The notes beneath the pieces were generated by a model, which was not told the origin of the DNA, did not search any database, and was given only the letters and a program-made list of their open reading frames with translations. Both the position numbers and the translations under genes were made by a program. Of a stretch of DNA of 64,000 nt, positions 44,530 to 53,872 are shown piece after piece; the first letter of the stretch is position 1; each line of letters begins with the position of its first letter. This DNA is from Bradyrhizobium japonicum USDA 6. Lineage in GTDB: Bacteria; Pseudomonadota; Alphaproteobacteria; Rhizobiales; Xanthobacteraceae. The stretch covers positions 558,001-622,000 of the forward strand of contig NC_017249.1 in the NCBI RefSeq assembly GCF_000284375.1, read 5' to 3'.

Positions 44530-44612
44530 CTCTCCTCCCGGGCGCGGCCTCCTCGGGGGCCGTGTCCACGACTACGGTTTGGGGCACATACCCGGCAATG
44601 TCCCGACCGTTG

Positions 44613-44647
44613 AGGGGCTTCAGCGCAAGCTGAAGCCCCTTTCTTTT
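44613..44647 (+). terminator. Intrinsic terminator after the second amtB
   Basis: Stem AGGGGCTTCAG / CTGAAGCCCCT with loop CGCAAG (44613-44640), followed by TTTCTTTT. A strong rho-independent terminator about 85 bases after the stop. Confidence 0.9.
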
Positions 44648-44744
44648 GGCCTTCTTTGCCCTGCGCGACAAAGAAAGGGATTGCCATTTCAGATTGCCGG
44701 CGCAGAAATATCGACCACAACGAAAAACAAACCGGGAGGTCGTC

Positions 44745-45149
44745 ATGCGTTTGGAAGGCGGATGTTATTGCGGCGAAGTGCGCTACGTGGCCGAAGGCGA
44801 TCCGATGATGCAGGCCCAGTGTCATTGCCGCGAGTGCCAGTACATCTCGGGCGGCGCGCCCAACACCTTCATCGCGATGCCGGTGGCCGGCTTCAGCTAC
44901 ATCACCGGGCAGCCCAAGCAGTTCACGCGCAAGGACCTCGAACGCGCGGTCACGCGCGAATTCTGCGCCGAATGCGGCACCCATCTGGTGACCAAGGTTC
45001 CGGGCCTGCCCGCGGCGATCCTGAAGGTCGGCACGCTGGACGAGCCAAAGCAGTTCCATCCGCAGATGGCGATCTACACCTGCGACAAGCAGGAGTTCCA
45101 CGCGATCCCCGCAGGGCTGGCGACGTTCGAGAAGCTGCCGGGGCACTGA
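44745..45149 (+). CDS. GFA/CENP-V family zinc-binding protein
   Basis: 134 aa, start behind GGGAGG. Zinc ligands are visible as GGCYCGEVRY (CxC, residues 6-8), QCHCRECQY (CHxxC region ~28-33) and FCAECGTHLV (~75-80). This is the glutathione-dependent formaldehyde-activating enzyme (GFA) fold; few members have proven activity, so the reaction is unassigned. An upstream frame from 44646 lacks the motif and overlaps the terminator region. Confidence 0.92.
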   Translation: MRLEGGCYCGEVRYVAEGDPMMQAQCHCRECQYISGGAPNTFIAMPVAGFSYITGQPKQFTRKDLERAVTREFCAECGTHLVTKVPGLPAAILKVGTLDEPKQFHPQMAIYTCDKQEFHAIPAGLATFEKLPGH

Positions 45150-45173
45150 GCGCGCCCATCCCGAGAGACTCCT

Positions 45174-45248
45174 CATGCCCGGGCTCGTCCCGGGCATCCA
45201 CGTTCTTGGGCGTGCCAGGAAGGCCGTCATGGCCGGGACCAGGGCCCA
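45174..45248. repeat. Palindromic intergenic repeat, ATGCCCGGG/CCCGGGCAT family
   Basis: Core hairpin ATGCCCGGGC/TCGTCCCGGGCAT (45175-45197), followed by CCACGTTCTTGGGCGTGCC and GGCCGTCATGGCCGGGACC. It falls in the ~300-bp gap between the GFA gene and the aminotransferase gene. The remainder of that gap holds the CtrA-type site and no gene. Confidence 0.65.
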
Positions 45249-45350
45249 CCCCGTATCCGTTGGATCCGACCTCATTATTCCCCCTCTGGACGGGCCAAAC
45301 CTCGAATCCGGGTCACGGAAATGACTCTTGATGGCGCGGAAAGCCGATGG

Positions 45351-45365
45351 TTAATCGCGTCTTAA
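45351..45365 (+). promoter_or_regulatory. CtrA-type binding site upstream of aminotransferase-ftsK
   Basis: TTAATCGCGTCTTAA is an exact TTAA-N7-TTAA, the full CtrA site. It is 84 bases before the ATG of the aminotransferase gene, which leads into ftsK. CtrA is the master cell-cycle regulator in alphaproteobacteria and division genes are known targets. Whether it activates or represses here is unknown. A TATCTAT stretch 9 bases downstream could be a -10 element. Confidence 0.72.
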
Positions 45366-45448
45366 CCTCGCCCTATCTATGGTGAAGTGAACCGCTTCCC
45401 GCCGGCGCCTTGGTGCGACCGGCTGTTCCAAGAGTGCTGGCGTCCAGA

Positions 45449-46663
45449 ATGGCTATAACCGCTTCATCCCGTGCGCCGCAGGACAGTGGAAGCTCCGATA
45501 GCGAACGCTCGCCCTTCGTCCGGCTGAACGAGCTGCTGGCCCCCCATCAGCCGGGTAAGCCCTTGATTACGCTTGCAGTCGGCGAACCCCAGCATCCCGT
45601 GCCTGACTTCGTCGGCCCGGTGCTGGCCAAGCACATCGCCGATTTCGGCCGTTACCCCGCGAACAAGGGCACCGACCCGTTCCGCACGGCAGCGGGCGCC
45701 TGGCTGTCGTCGCGCTTCAAGCTGCCGCGGCCGCTCGATCCCGAAAGCGAGATTCTCGTCCTCAATGGCAGCCGCGAGGGGCTGTTCCTCGCCGCGATCG
45801 CGGCCGCGCGCTATGTCGGCCCGCGCCCCGGCAAGCCCGCAATCCTGATGCCGAACCCGTTCTATCCGGTCTATGGCGCCGGCGCCCGCGCCGCGGCCTG
45901 CGAGCCGGTCTACCTGCCGACCACCGTCGAAAACGGCTTTCTGCCCGATCTCGATGCCATCGACGAAGCGACGCTGGCGCGCACGGTGGCGTTCTATCTG
46001 GCCTCGCCCGCCAATCCGCAGGGCTCGGTCGCCAAGCCTGACTATTTCAGGCGGTTGAAGCAGCTCGCCGACCGCTACGGCTTCGTGATCCTCAGCGACG
46101 AGTGCTATTCCGAGATCTACACCCGCGAGGCCCCGGGCAGCGCGCTCGAATGCGCCGGCCCTGATTTCACCCGCGTGGTTGCGTTCCAGTCGCTGTCGAA
46201 GCGCTCCAACCTGCCGGGTTTGCGCGTCGGTTTCGCCGCCGGCGACAAGCGATTCATCGGCATGTTCCTCGAGCTGCGCAACATCGCGGCGCCGCAGGTG
46301 CCGGTGCCGCTCCAGCATGTCGCGACCGTTGCTTACGGCGACGAGGCGCATGTCGAGGAGAACCGCAGGCTCTACCGGATCAAGTTCGATCTCGCCGACC
46401 AGATCATCGGCGATCGTTACGGCTATCGCCGGCCTGACGCCGGCTTCTGCGTCTGGCTCAACACGTCCGCGCTCGGCGACGACGTGTCGATCACGCTCAA
46501 GCTCTTCAAGGAAGCAGGCGTACGCGTGGTGCCCGGCAGCTATCTGGCGCGGCTCCAGCCCGACGGCTTCAATCCGGGCGCAGGTTTCATTCGCCTTGCG
46601 CTGGTGCAGGATGGCGAGACCACGGCGCAGGCGCTGCACCGCCTGGTCGAGACTCTGGGTTAG
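45449..46663 (+). CDS. PLP-dependent aminotransferase, class I/II
   Basis: 404 aa from MAITASSRAPQ. Motifs: ITLAVGEPQHPVPDFV, FGRYPANKGTDPFRTAAGAWL, YLASPANPQGSVA (Asn/Pro), ILSDECYSEIYT (Asp/Tyr of PLP site), and the Schiff-base Lys in FQSLSKRSNLPGLRVGF near residue 250. Resembles the succinyldiaminopimelate/LL-DAP-type aminotransferases (DapC) of the family, so lysine or cell-wall DAP synthesis is plausible. A TTG at 45410 could add 13 residues. It is 9 bp from ftsK and co-transcribed by layout. Confidence 0.88.
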   Translation: MAITASSRAPQDSGSSDSERSPFVRLNELLAPHQPGKPLITLAVGEPQHPVPDFVGPVLAKHIADFGRYPANKGTDPFRTAAGAWLSSRFKLPRPLDPESEILVLNGSREGLFLAAIAAARYVGPRPGKPAILMPNPFYPVYGAGARAAACEPVYLPTTVENGFLPDLDAIDEATLARTVAFYLASPANPQGSVAKPDYFRRLKQLADRYGFVILSDECYSEIYTREAPGSALECAGPDFTRVVAFQSLSKRSNLPGLRVGFAAGDKRFIGMFLELRNIAAPQVPVPLQHVATVAYGDEAHVEENRRLYRIKFDLADQIIGDRYGYRRPDAGFCVWLNTSALGDDVSITLKLFKEAGVRVVPGSYLARLQPDGFNPGAGFIRLALVQDGETTAQALHRLVETLG

Positions 46664-46672
46664 GCGGGGCCC

Positions 46673-49156
46673 ATGAGCATGTCGGCAATCGAACGTGTCA
46701 TTCCACTGGTCGGCCATCTGCCGCCGTCGATCCGCGAGGGGCTGGCGCGGCGTATGCGCGAGCTCACCGGTCTCGGCCTGATTGCATTGTCAGGCGTCGC
46801 CTCGGCCGCGCTGATGACCTGGTCGGTGCAGGATCCAAGCCTCAGCCACGCGACCTCGCGGCCGATCCGCAACATTCTCGGCTATGCCGGCGCGATCGGC
46901 GCCGACCTTGCGATGCAGATCCTCGGGCTCGGCGCGATCATGCTGATCCTGACGGTCGCGGTCTGGGGCTGGCGCATGATGACCCATCGCCCGTTCGACC
47001 GCGAGGCGCTGCGGCTCGGTTCCTGGATTCTCTGCACCGTGATCGCGGCCGGCTTCGTCAGCTGCTGGCCGCATGGCGGCGCCTGGCCGCTGCCGACCGG
47101 CCTCGGCGGCGTGGTCGGCGATGCCTTGGTGCGCGCGCCCGCGGTGATTTTCGGACCGGCGGGCACGATCTATCGCATGGTGCTGGGCACGATCCTGTTC
47201 GCCGCGATGGGCGCGACCTTCCTGATCGCCTGCGGCCTCGGCGCGCGCGAGCATGACGACGAGCTCGCGGAGATCGAGGACGACGACAAGCCGCTGGACG
47301 AGGACGAGGAGAGCGATCGCGGCTCGGTGTCGTTGGGCTGGCTGTTCCACGCATTGATGAGCACGAAGGCGCGGCTGATCTGGCTGCTCGGCACCGCTTA
47401 CCGCTCGCTGGTCTCGAGCGGACCGAAGACCAAAGCCGTTGCGTTCAGTCGCCAGGAGCCGAATCTCGGCGGCGGCCGCGCCGCGCCGTCGATCTCGCCG
47501 CAGTCCGAAGACGAGATTGACGAGGACGAGCACGAAGAAGAGGAAGACGAGGAGGAGGAGGAAGAGGAGGAGCCGGCCGCGCGCGCCCCGCGCAAGAAGG
47601 CTGCACCGAAGGGCGCTTCCAAGAAATCCTCCGACAAGTTCGAGCTTCCGTCCGTGTCCGTTCTGGCCGCGCCCAAGGCGGGCGATCGCCAGCCGCTCAG
47701 CAAGGCCGAGCTGGAAGCCAATTCGCGCTCGCTCGAAGGCGTGCTGCAGGATTTCGGCGTGCGCGGCGAGATCGTGAAGGCCAATCCGGGTCCCGTGGTC
47801 ACGCTGTACGAGCTGGAGCCGGCGCCCGGCATCAAATCGTCGCGCGTGATCGGGCTCGCCGACGATATCGCCCGCTCGATGAGCGCGCTGTCGGCGCGCG
47901 TGGCGGTCGTGCCGGGCCGCAACGCCATCGGTATCGAACTGCCGAACGCGCATCGCGAAAAGGTCTATCTGCGCGAACTGCTGATCGCAAAGGAAGCGAC
48001 CGACACGGTTGCGAAGCTGCCGCTCTGCCTCGGCAAGACCATCGGCGGCGACCCCGTCATCATCGACCTCGCGCGCACGCCGCACATGCTGATCGCCGGC
48101 ACCACCGGCTCCGGCAAGTCGGTCGCCATCAACACCATGATCCTCAGCCTGGTCTACCGGCTGCGCCCGGACCAGTGCCGCCTGATCATGGTCGATCCGA
48201 AGATGCTCGAACTCTCCGTCTATGACGGCATTCCCCATCTGCTCACCCCCGTCGTGACCGACCCGAAGAAGGCGGTGGTCGCGCTGAAATGGGCCGTGCG
48301 CGAGATGGAAGAGCGCTACAAGAACATGGCCAAGCTCGGTGTGCGCAACATCGACGGCTACAATACGCGCCTGCTCGAATTGAAAGCCAAGGGCGAGGAA
48401 CCGACGCGCACGGTGCATACCGGCTTCGACAAGGAAACCGGCAAGGCGATCTACGAGGAAGAGAAGCTCTCGCTCGACCCGCTGCCCTACATCGTCATCA
48501 TCGTCGACGAAATGGCCGACCTGATGATGGTTGCCGGCAAGGACATCGAAGGCGCGGTGCAGCGCCTCGCGCAGATGGCGCGCGCCGCCGGCCTGCATGT
48601 GATCCTCGCGACACAACGCCCGTCGGTCGACGTCATCACCGGCACCATCAAGGCGAACTTCCCGACCCGCATCGCCTTCCAGGTGACGTCCAAGATCGAC
48701 AGCCGCACCATTTTGGGCGAGATGGGCGCCGAGCAGCTGCTCGGGCAGGGCGACATGCTCTACATGGCGGGCGGCGGCCGCATCAGCCGCGTGCACGGAC
48801 CTTTCGCGTCGGACGAAGAAGTCGAGAAGGTGGTGCGTCACCTCAAGACGCAGGGCCAGCCCGAATACCTCGAGGCCGTCACGGCCGAAGAGCCGACCGA
48901 GGACGAGGACGGTGGCGCCGTGTTCGACGCCAGCGGCATGGGCGCGGATGGCGGCGGCGATCTCTTCCAACAGGCCGTGGCCATCGTCAAACGCGACCGC
49001 AAGGCCTCGACCAGCTACATCCAGCGCCGGCTCCAGATCGGCTATAACCGCGCCGCTTCGCTGATGGAGCGCATGGAACTGGAAGGCATCGTCGGACCCG
49101 CCAACCACGCCGGAAAGCGCGAGATTCTGGTCGAGGAAGAAGACAGCCATATGTGA
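46673..49156 (+). CDS. ftsK: DNA translocase FtsK
   Basis: 827 aa. Septal protein that pumps DNA and helps chromosome dimer resolution and division. About four membrane helices in residues 30-190. A linker follows with a very acidic run (residues ~278-301, mostly Glu/Asp) and a Lys-rich patch. The motor domain starts near 340 with Walker [13 protein letters not shown] (~477), Walker [14 protein letters not shown] (~605), and [25 protein letters not shown]. The C-terminal gamma winged-helix domain ([40 protein letters not shown]) is intact. Confidence 0.97.
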   Translation: MSMSAIERVIPLVGHLPPSIREGLARRMRELTGLGLIALSGVASAALMTWSVQDPSLSHATSRPIRNILGYAGAIGADLAMQILGLGAIMLILTVAVWGWRMMTHRPFDREALRLGSWILCTVIAAGFVSCWPHGGAWPLPTGLGGVVGDALVRAPAVIFGPAGTIYRMVLGTILFAAMGATFLIACGLGAREHDDELAEIEDDDKPLDEDEESDRGSVSLGWLFHALMSTKARLIWLLGTAYRSLVSSGPKTKAVAFSRQEPNLGGGRAAPSISPQSEDEIDEDEHEEEEDEEEEEEEEPAARAPRKKAAPKGASKKSSDKFELPSVSVLAAPKAGDRQPLSKAELEANSRSLEGVLQDFGVRGEIVKANPGPVVTLYELEPAPGIKSSRVIGLADDIARSMSALSARVAVVPGRNAIGIELPNAHREKVYLRELLIAKEATDTVAKLPLCLGKTIGGDPVIIDLARTPHMLIAGTTGSGKSVAINTMILSLVYRLRPDQCRLIMVDPKMLELSVYDGIPHLLTPVVTDPKKAVVALKWAVREMEERYKNMAKLGVRNIDGYNTRLLELKAKGEEPTRTVHTGFDKETGKAIYEEEKLSLDPLPYIVIIVDEMADLMMVAGKDIEGAVQRLAQMARAAGLHVILATQRPSVDVITGTIKANFPTRIAFQVTSKIDSRTILGEMGAEQLLGQGDMLYMAGGGRISRVHGPFASDEEVEKVVRHLKTQGQPEYLEAVTAEEPTEDEDGGAVFDASGMGADGGGDLFQQAVAIVKRDRKASTSYIQRRLQIGYNRAASLMERMELEGIVGPANHAGKREILVEEEDSHM

Positions 49157-49250
49157 GGCAGAGCCGCCTCTGAACATAATTTCACGCAAAATCGATATCT
49201 GCATTTGCGAAATCACGCTAAAAAGGCGCCCAGCCACACAGGACGACGCG

Positions 49251-50060
49251 TTGATCAGACATCCGGACATTCGATTCGCTGCCACCATCGCTGCGCGAAG
49301 CGCGCGTATGACCGGCGTGCTTCTCGTCACCGCCGCGATGGTGACTGCGGCGTCGTTCGCGCAGACCGTGCCCGTGCCGAAGCCAGCGCCGAAGGGCCGC
49401 GATGGCGGTTCAGCCGGCGGGCCCGCCGTCACTGGCGCAACGCAGACGCCGCCGAACCCGGTCATTCCGGATCCGCGCCGCAACGTGCCGAGCAGCATCT
49501 TCCAGACCTTCGATGCCAACCAGAAGGCGCAGGCGGCCAAGGTCAGCGCCTATCTGTCCTCGCTGTCGACGCTGGTTGGAAATTTCGTCCAGGTCGGTCC
49601 CGACGGCAGCAAGACGCAGGGCGACTTCTACATCCAGAAGCCCGGCAAGGTGCGCTTCGAATATGACGCGCCGAGCCCGATCGACATCGTCGCCGACGGA
49701 TCGTCGCTGGTGGTGCGCGACCGCAAGCTCGCGACCCAGGACGTCTATCCGCTGTCGCAGACGCCGCTGCGCTTCCTGCTGTCCGATCGCATCGACCTGA
49801 TGAGGGACACCAACGTCGTCAACGTCTCCGCTGACGACGTGTTCGTCAGCGTCACCATCGAGGAGAAGCAGGCGCTGGTCGGCACCAGCCGCTTGCTGCT
49901 GATGTTCGGCGCCAAGGACGGCCAGTTGAAGCAGTGGACCGTCACCGACCCGCAGGGCTACGACACCACGATCGCGGTCTACAATCTCGACGCGACCAAG
50001 AAGCTCGATCCCGGCATGTTCAAGATCGATTTCACCAATTACGGCCCATCGCCGGGATAG
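49251..50060 (+). CDS. lolA: LolA-like outer-membrane lipoprotein carrier protein
   Basis: 269 aa from a TTG behind AGGA; an ATG at 49308 would give 250 aa. Signal peptide at about 20-40 (MTGVLLVTAAMVTAASFAQT), then a Pro/Gly-rich segment and the LolA beta domain: LVGNFVQVGPDGSKTQGDFYIQKPGKVRFEYDAPSPIDIVADGSSLVVRD and the hydrophobic-cavity strands. Periplasmic chaperone that carries lipoproteins to the outer membrane. Follows ftsK, as is common in alphaproteobacteria. Confidence 0.9.
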   Translation: MIRHPDIRFAATIAARSARMTGVLLVTAAMVTAASFAQTVPVPKPAPKGRDGGSAGGPAVTGATQTPPNPVIPDPRRNVPSSIFQTFDANQKAQAAKVSAYLSSLSTLVGNFVQVGPDGSKTQGDFYIQKPGKVRFEYDAPSPIDIVADGSSLVVRDRKLATQDVYPLSQTPLRFLLSDRIDLMRDTNVVNVSADDVFVSVTIEEKQALVGTSRLLLMFGAKDGQLKQWTVTDPQGYDTTIAVYNLDATKKLDPGMFKIDFTNYGPSPG

Positions 50061-50119
50061 GCGCCGTGCTATCGTGGGGTGCAAAGGCGCACTTGCGCCG
50101 TGCCCACCATCTTTCCTCC

Positions 50120-50198
50120 TTACAGCAGGCATGGTGGGCACGCTTCCGCCTTCGCTCTTCGAGCTACGGCGGACAAGTCGCTTTGCCCACCCTACGAG
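50120..50198. repeat. GTGGGCA/TGCCCACC-family repeat, copy 2
   Basis: Starts near CATGGTGGGCACGCTTCCGC and ends TTTGCCCACCCTACGAGAG. It lies in the 194-bp gap between lolA and xthA. Same family as 3830-3931 and 63243-63331. Confidence 0.72.
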
Positions 50199-50254
50199 AG
50201 CTCGCTGTGGACAAGCATTTTCCCCGCGCCAATCCATGCTAAGACGCATCCCTC

Positions 50255-51070
50255 ATGCGTCTTTCCCTGACAACCTGGAACATCAATTCGGTGCGGCTGC
50301 GCATCGACCTGGTCGCGAAGTTTCTCAAGAGCGCGCGGCCGGACGTGCTGTGTCTCCAGGAGACCAAGTGCATCGACGATGCCTTTCCGCTGAAGCGTTT
50401 CAAGCGGCTCGGCTACGAGCATGTCGCGCTGAACGGGCAGAAGGGCTATCACGGCGTCGCCATCGTCTCGAAGATTCCGTTCGAATCGAAAGACATCCGC
50501 ACCTTCTGCGACAAGGTGGATTCGCGCCACATCTCGGTCTCGTTCGGCGAGAAGGCCAGCATCGCAAAGCCGCTGGTGCTGCATAATTTCTACGTCCCCG
50601 CCGGCGGCGACATTCCCGATCCCGCGCTGAACGAGAAATTCGACCACAAGCTTCGCTTCCTCGACGAGATGAAGGCCTGCGAGCCGCTGCATCCGCGCGG
50701 GGAGGATCGCCACATCCTGGTCGGCGATCTCAACGTCGCGCCGCACGAGAACGACGTGTGGTCGCACAAGCAGCTTCTGAAAGTGGTTTCGCATACGCCT
50801 GTGGAGACCGAGAAGCTGCAAGCCGCGCTGGCAGCCGGTGAGTGGGTCGACGTCGCGCGCGAGCGTTTTCCGATGTCGGAGAAGGTCTACACGTGGTGGA
50901 GCTATCGCTCCGCCGACTGGACCGTCGGTGATCGCGGCCGCAGGCTCGACCACATCTGGGTCTCGCGCGCATTGAAGGACGCGGTCAGTGATTTCAAGAT
51001 CCTGCGCGACGCGCGGAGCTGGGAGCGCCCGTCGGACCACGTGCCGGTGACGGTGACGCTGGAGGTGTGA
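50255..51070 (+). CDS. xthA: Exodeoxyribonuclease III
   Basis: 271 aa. AP endonuclease/3'-5' exonuclease of base excision repair. All family motifs are seen: TTWNINSVRLR (Asn), LCLQETKCID (Glu), FYVPAGGD (Tyr), LVGDLNVAPHENDVW (Asp/Asn), RLDHIWVS and ERPSDHVPVTVTL (Asp/His). Length is normal. Convergent with the cyclic-nucleotide-binding gene. Confidence 0.95.
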   Translation: MRLSLTTWNINSVRLRIDLVAKFLKSARPDVLCLQETKCIDDAFPLKRFKRLGYEHVALNGQKGYHGVAIVSKIPFESKDIRTFCDKVDSRHISVSFGEKASIAKPLVLHNFYVPAGGDIPDPALNEKFDHKLRFLDEMKACEPLHPRGEDRHILVGDLNVAPHENDVWSHKQLLKVVSHTPVETEKLQAALAAGEWVDVARERFPMSEKVYTWWSYRSADWTVGDRGRRLDHIWVSRALKDAVSDFKILRDARSWERPSDHVPVTVTLEV

Positions 51071-51097
51071 CGGCGCCGTCCTGGCTACGACGACGTC

Positions 51098-51541
51098 TCA
51101 CGACGTCAGCTTCGCGCCCGCCATCAGGATATCGCTCGCGATCTGGCTGGAGCGCACCGCGAATTCGTCGCGGAGGCGAACGGCCGCGGCCGGGTCGCTC
51201 TCGAGCACGCGTTGAAACAGGCTGCGCGCGACGCGGATGACGGAGGCGTGCTCAAGCGCGACCGCGCTCGACGGCCGCTTCATCGGCACCACCAGCGCGA
51301 GCTCGCCGATCAGCGCGCCGGGACCTGCGATCATCTCCGCGCCGGCGCCGTCGTCGACCCGAAAGGCGCCGCGTTGAACCACGTATCCGGCATCGGCTTC
51401 GTCGCCGAGATTGAACAGGACGTCGCCGCGGACGAAATTACGCTGCTCGGAGCCGATCGCCAGCATGCGCAACGACGCATCTCCCAACAAGCGCAGTGTC
51501 GGGACACGCTCGAGAAGCGCTACGTCGTCGTCGATTGACAT
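51098..51541 (-). CDS. Stand-alone cyclic nucleotide-binding domain protein
   Basis: 147 aa, consisting of one CAP-family cNMP domain. Features: LRLLGDASLRMLAIGSEQRNFVRGDVLFNLGDEADAGYVVQRGAF and the phosphate-binding cassette GALIGELALVVPMKRPSSAVA (Glu-Leu-Ala and Arg-x-Ser-Ser-Ala). The C-terminal helix LRDEFAVRSSQIASDI is followed by no helix-turn-helix, so it is not a transcription factor. It may act as a cyclic-nucleotide sensor subunit. It lies 59 bp downstream of the cenR-like gene, same strand. Confidence 0.86.
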   Translation of the reverse strand: MSIDDDVALLERVPTLRLLGDASLRMLAIGSEQRNFVRGDVLFNLGDEADAGYVVQRGAFRVDDGAGAEMIAGPGALIGELALVVPMKRPSSAVALEHASVIRVARSLFQRVLESDPAAAVRLRDEFAVRSSQIASDILMAGAKLTS

Positions 51542-51600
51542 TCAGGTCCGGGGCTCAAAGGGCATGCGATCTAAAACGATTCGCACGCCCCCAAAGCGTA

Positions 51601-52287
51601 TCACGGCACCAGCTTGTAGCCACCGGCTTCCGTGACCAGGATCTCCGGATTGGCGGCGTCCTTCTCGATCTTCTGGCGGAGGCGGTAGATGTGGGTTTCC
51701 AGCGTGTGGGTGGTGACGCCGGAATTATAGCCCCAGACCTCCTGGAGCAGGGTCTCGCGCGAGACCGGCATCTGGCCGGCCCGGTAAAGGAAGCGGAGGA
51801 TGGCGGTTTCCTTCTCGGTGAGCCGGACCTTGCGGGCATTGGCCGCGGTCAGCATCTTCGAGCCGGGGCGGAAGGAGTAGGGGCCGACCGAGAACACCGC
51901 GTCCTCGCTCGCCTCGTGCTGGCGGAGCTGGGCGCGGATGCGGGCCAGCAGCACGGCGAAACGGAAGGGTTTTGCAACGTAGTCGTTGGCGCCGGATTCC
52001 AGCCCCAAAATCGTGTCGGAATCGGTGTCATGCCCGGTGAGCATGATGATCGGAGCCTTGAAGCCGCCCTTGCGCAAGGAACGAACCACCTCGCGGCCAT
52101 CGGTGTCGGGCAGGCCGACATCCATCAGGACCAGATCGGGGGCATTGGCCTTCGCGGCGCTCGCGCCCTTGGCGCCGGTATCGACGGCGGAGGCCTCAAA
52201 TTCTTCGTGCAGCGATAATTGCTCCACCAACGTATCGCGCAGATCGGTATCGTCATCCACGATGAGGATCTTGCGGGCATTGGCCAT
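51601..52287 (-). CDS. cenR: OmpR-family response regulator, CenR/OtpR-like
   Basis: 228 aa. Receiver domain with acidic pocket VDDDTDLR (10-13), phosphoacceptor Asp56 in VLMDVGLPD, and the KPF lysine near residue 108 (YVAKPFRFAVLLARIR). C-terminal winged helix: VRLTEKETAILRFLYRAGQMPVSRETLLQEVWGYNSGVTTHTLETHIYRLRQKIE. The whole closely resembles the CenR/OtpR regulator that controls envelope integrity in Caulobacter and Brucella. The usual histidine kinase CenK is not adjacent, as in those organisms. An L,D-transpeptidase gene lies divergently next to it. Confidence 0.87.
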   Translation of the reverse strand: MANARKILIVDDDTDLRDTLVEQLSLHEEFEASAVDTGAKGASAAKANAPDLVLMDVGLPDTDGREVVRSLRKGGFKAPIIMLTGHDTDSDTILGLESGANDYVAKPFRFAVLLARIRAQLRQHEASEDAVFSVGPYSFRPGSKMLTAANARKVRLTEKETAILRFLYRAGQMPVSRETLLQEVWGYNSGVTTHTLETHIYRLRQKIEKDAANPEILVTEAGGYKLVP

Positions 52288-52467
52288 AGGGGGTCATCCT
52301 TTTGGAGTCCGGCTCGGCGCGCATGCATGCTGCACCCAACCGCGAGGGAAAGTTAGGGGGGTCGCCGTTATTATTGTTGTTCGTGTTGAAGTAGTGGGCT
52401 GTTACCGATTCACAAGCCAGAACCACTCTAACTCAAAATCTCAGGCCGTTTTGATGAATGTCCTGTA

Positions 52468-53061
52468 ATGAATTCGACATCGCACGTTCCCATGAAAAAC
52501 AAAGCGGATTCAGCTAGTTATCCAAGGAATCGAAGCTCCGGACCGCTCCAAGCGATCCGCGTTAAACCTGCTGCCGGGAATCCGCGCCGGGGGTGGCTGA
52601 CGGCCGGCGCGCTGACGATCCCGGTGGCGCTGGGGCGGGGCGGAATCCTGGCAAACAAGCGGGAGGGCGATGGCGGCACCCCGCGGGGCAGCTTCCGTCC
52701 CAGGCAATTATGGTGGCGGGGCGATCGCCACAGCCGTCCGCGGACCTTTCTTCCGGCCCGGACCATCGGCGACACGGACGCCTGGTGCGAGGACGCCGGG
52801 GACCGCCACTACAATCAGGCGATCCGGCTCGGGCCGGAGCAGGGCGGTGACCGTCTCAAGCGGACCGACCATCTCTATGACTTCATCATCGAAATCGACC
52901 ACAACACCAGACCGCGCATCGCCGGCCGCGGTAGCGCGGTGTTCTTGCATCTGGCGCGCGACAATTTCGGACCGACCGCGGGCTGCGTCTCGATGACCAA
53001 AGCGGCGATGCTGCAATTGCTGCGGCGACTGGGACCAAGAACAAGAATCATCATCGGGTGA
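52468..53061 (+). CDS. L,D-transpeptidase catalytic domain protein (second in window)
   Basis: 197 aa (or 189 from an ATG at 52492). YkuD-type domain with GRGGILANKREGDGGTPRGSFRPRQLWWRGD, an early substrate loop, and the active site SAVFLHLARDNFGPTAGCVSMTKAAML near residue 160-180 (His and Cys present). No clear signal peptide, so export or location is uncertain. This is the COG3786 type (short, Lys/Arg-rich N-terminus). It precedes a hydratase gene by 6 bp. Divergent from cenR. Confidence 0.85.
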   Translation: MNSTSHVPMKNKADSASYPRNRSSGPLQAIRVKPAAGNPRRGWLTAGALTIPVALGRGGILANKREGDGGTPRGSFRPRQLWWRGDRHSRPRTFLPARTIGDTDAWCEDAGDRHYNQAIRLGPEQGGDRLKRTDHLYDFIIEIDHNTRPRIAGRGSAVFLHLARDNFGPTAGCVSMTKAAMLQLLRRLGPRTRIIIG

Positions 53062-53067
53062 GGGCAC

Positions 53068-53853
53068 ATGCTCGACAAGGATCAGATCGCCGCCGCATCG
53101 CAGGTCCTGGTCAGACATTGGCGCGACGGCACCAAGTTTGACGCGCTGGAGCCGCGGTTGCGGCCGCAGAGCCGCGCCGATGGCTATGCCATCCAGGCCG
53201 TCCTCGAAAACCAATCGCTTGGAAACCTGTTCGGTTGGAAGATCGCGGCGACAAGCGAGGCCGGACAGAAGCACATCAACGTCGCGGGACCGCTGGCCGG
53301 CCGCATCATGAGCGACACCGTGATCGCCGACGGTGGCACGGCGTGGATGAAAGGCAACGAGATGCGCGTCGGCGAGCCCGAGTTCGCCTTCGTCATGGGC
53401 CGCGATCTGCCGCCGCGCGCGACGCCGTACAGTGTCGACGACGTGCTCGCCGCCGTCGACACCCTGCATCCCGCGATCGAGATTCCCGACTCGCGCTTTG
53501 GCGATTTCGCCAGCGCCGGCGAGGCGCAGCTGATCGCCGACAATGCCTGCGCGCATCTGTTCGTGCTGGGCGCAGCGACGAGTGCAAACTGGCGCGCCAT
53601 GAATCTCGTCGAGGAGCGGCCGCAGATCACGCTGCGCGGCCGGCGCTATCTCGGCCACGGCAAGAACGTGCTCGGCGATCCCCGTGTTGCCCTGGCCTGG
53701 CTTGCCAACGAGCTGCGCGGGCTCGGCATCACCTTGCGGGCAGGGGAGGTGGTGACGACAGGCACATGCCATCCGCCGCTGCCGATCCAGGCCGGCGATC
53801 ATTTCGCGGTGGATTTCGGTGTGCTGGGGCAGGTGTCGGTGGGGTTTGCGTAG
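53068..53853 (+). CDS. 2-keto-4-pentenoate hydratase family protein (MhpD/FAH)
   Basis: 261 aa. The FAH-fold family with SLGNLFGWKIAATSEAGQKHINVAGPLAGRIM, the Glu-rich metal region EMRVGEPEFAFVMGRDL and HPAIEIPDSRF, and the C-terminal VVTTGTCHPPLPIQAGDHFAVDF. Members hydrate 2-hydroxypentadienoate in aromatic meta-cleavage or decarboxylate 4-oxalocrotonate. No other meta-cleavage genes are nearby; the pairing with an L,D-transpeptidase gene is unexplained. Confidence 0.87.
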   Translation: MLDKDQIAAASQVLVRHWRDGTKFDALEPRLRPQSRADGYAIQAVLENQSLGNLFGWKIAATSEAGQKHINVAGPLAGRIMSDTVIADGGTAWMKGNEMRVGEPEFAFVMGRDLPPRATPYSVDDVLAAVDTLHPAIEIPDSRFGDFASAGEAQLIADNACAHLFVLGAATSANWRAMNLVEERPQITLRGRRYLGHGKNVLGDPRVALAWLANELRGLGITLRAGEVVTTGTCHPPLPIQAGDHFAVDFGVLGQVSVGFA

Positions 53854-53872
53854 AGGCGGCCTCACACACCGC

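Noticed and set aside
46790..49540. A 916-codon frame antisense to ftsK, and similar long antisense frames elsewhere.
   Set aside because: Long antisense frames are expected in GC-rich genes with strong third-position bias; the composition is Arg/His/Gly-rich and no motif is present.
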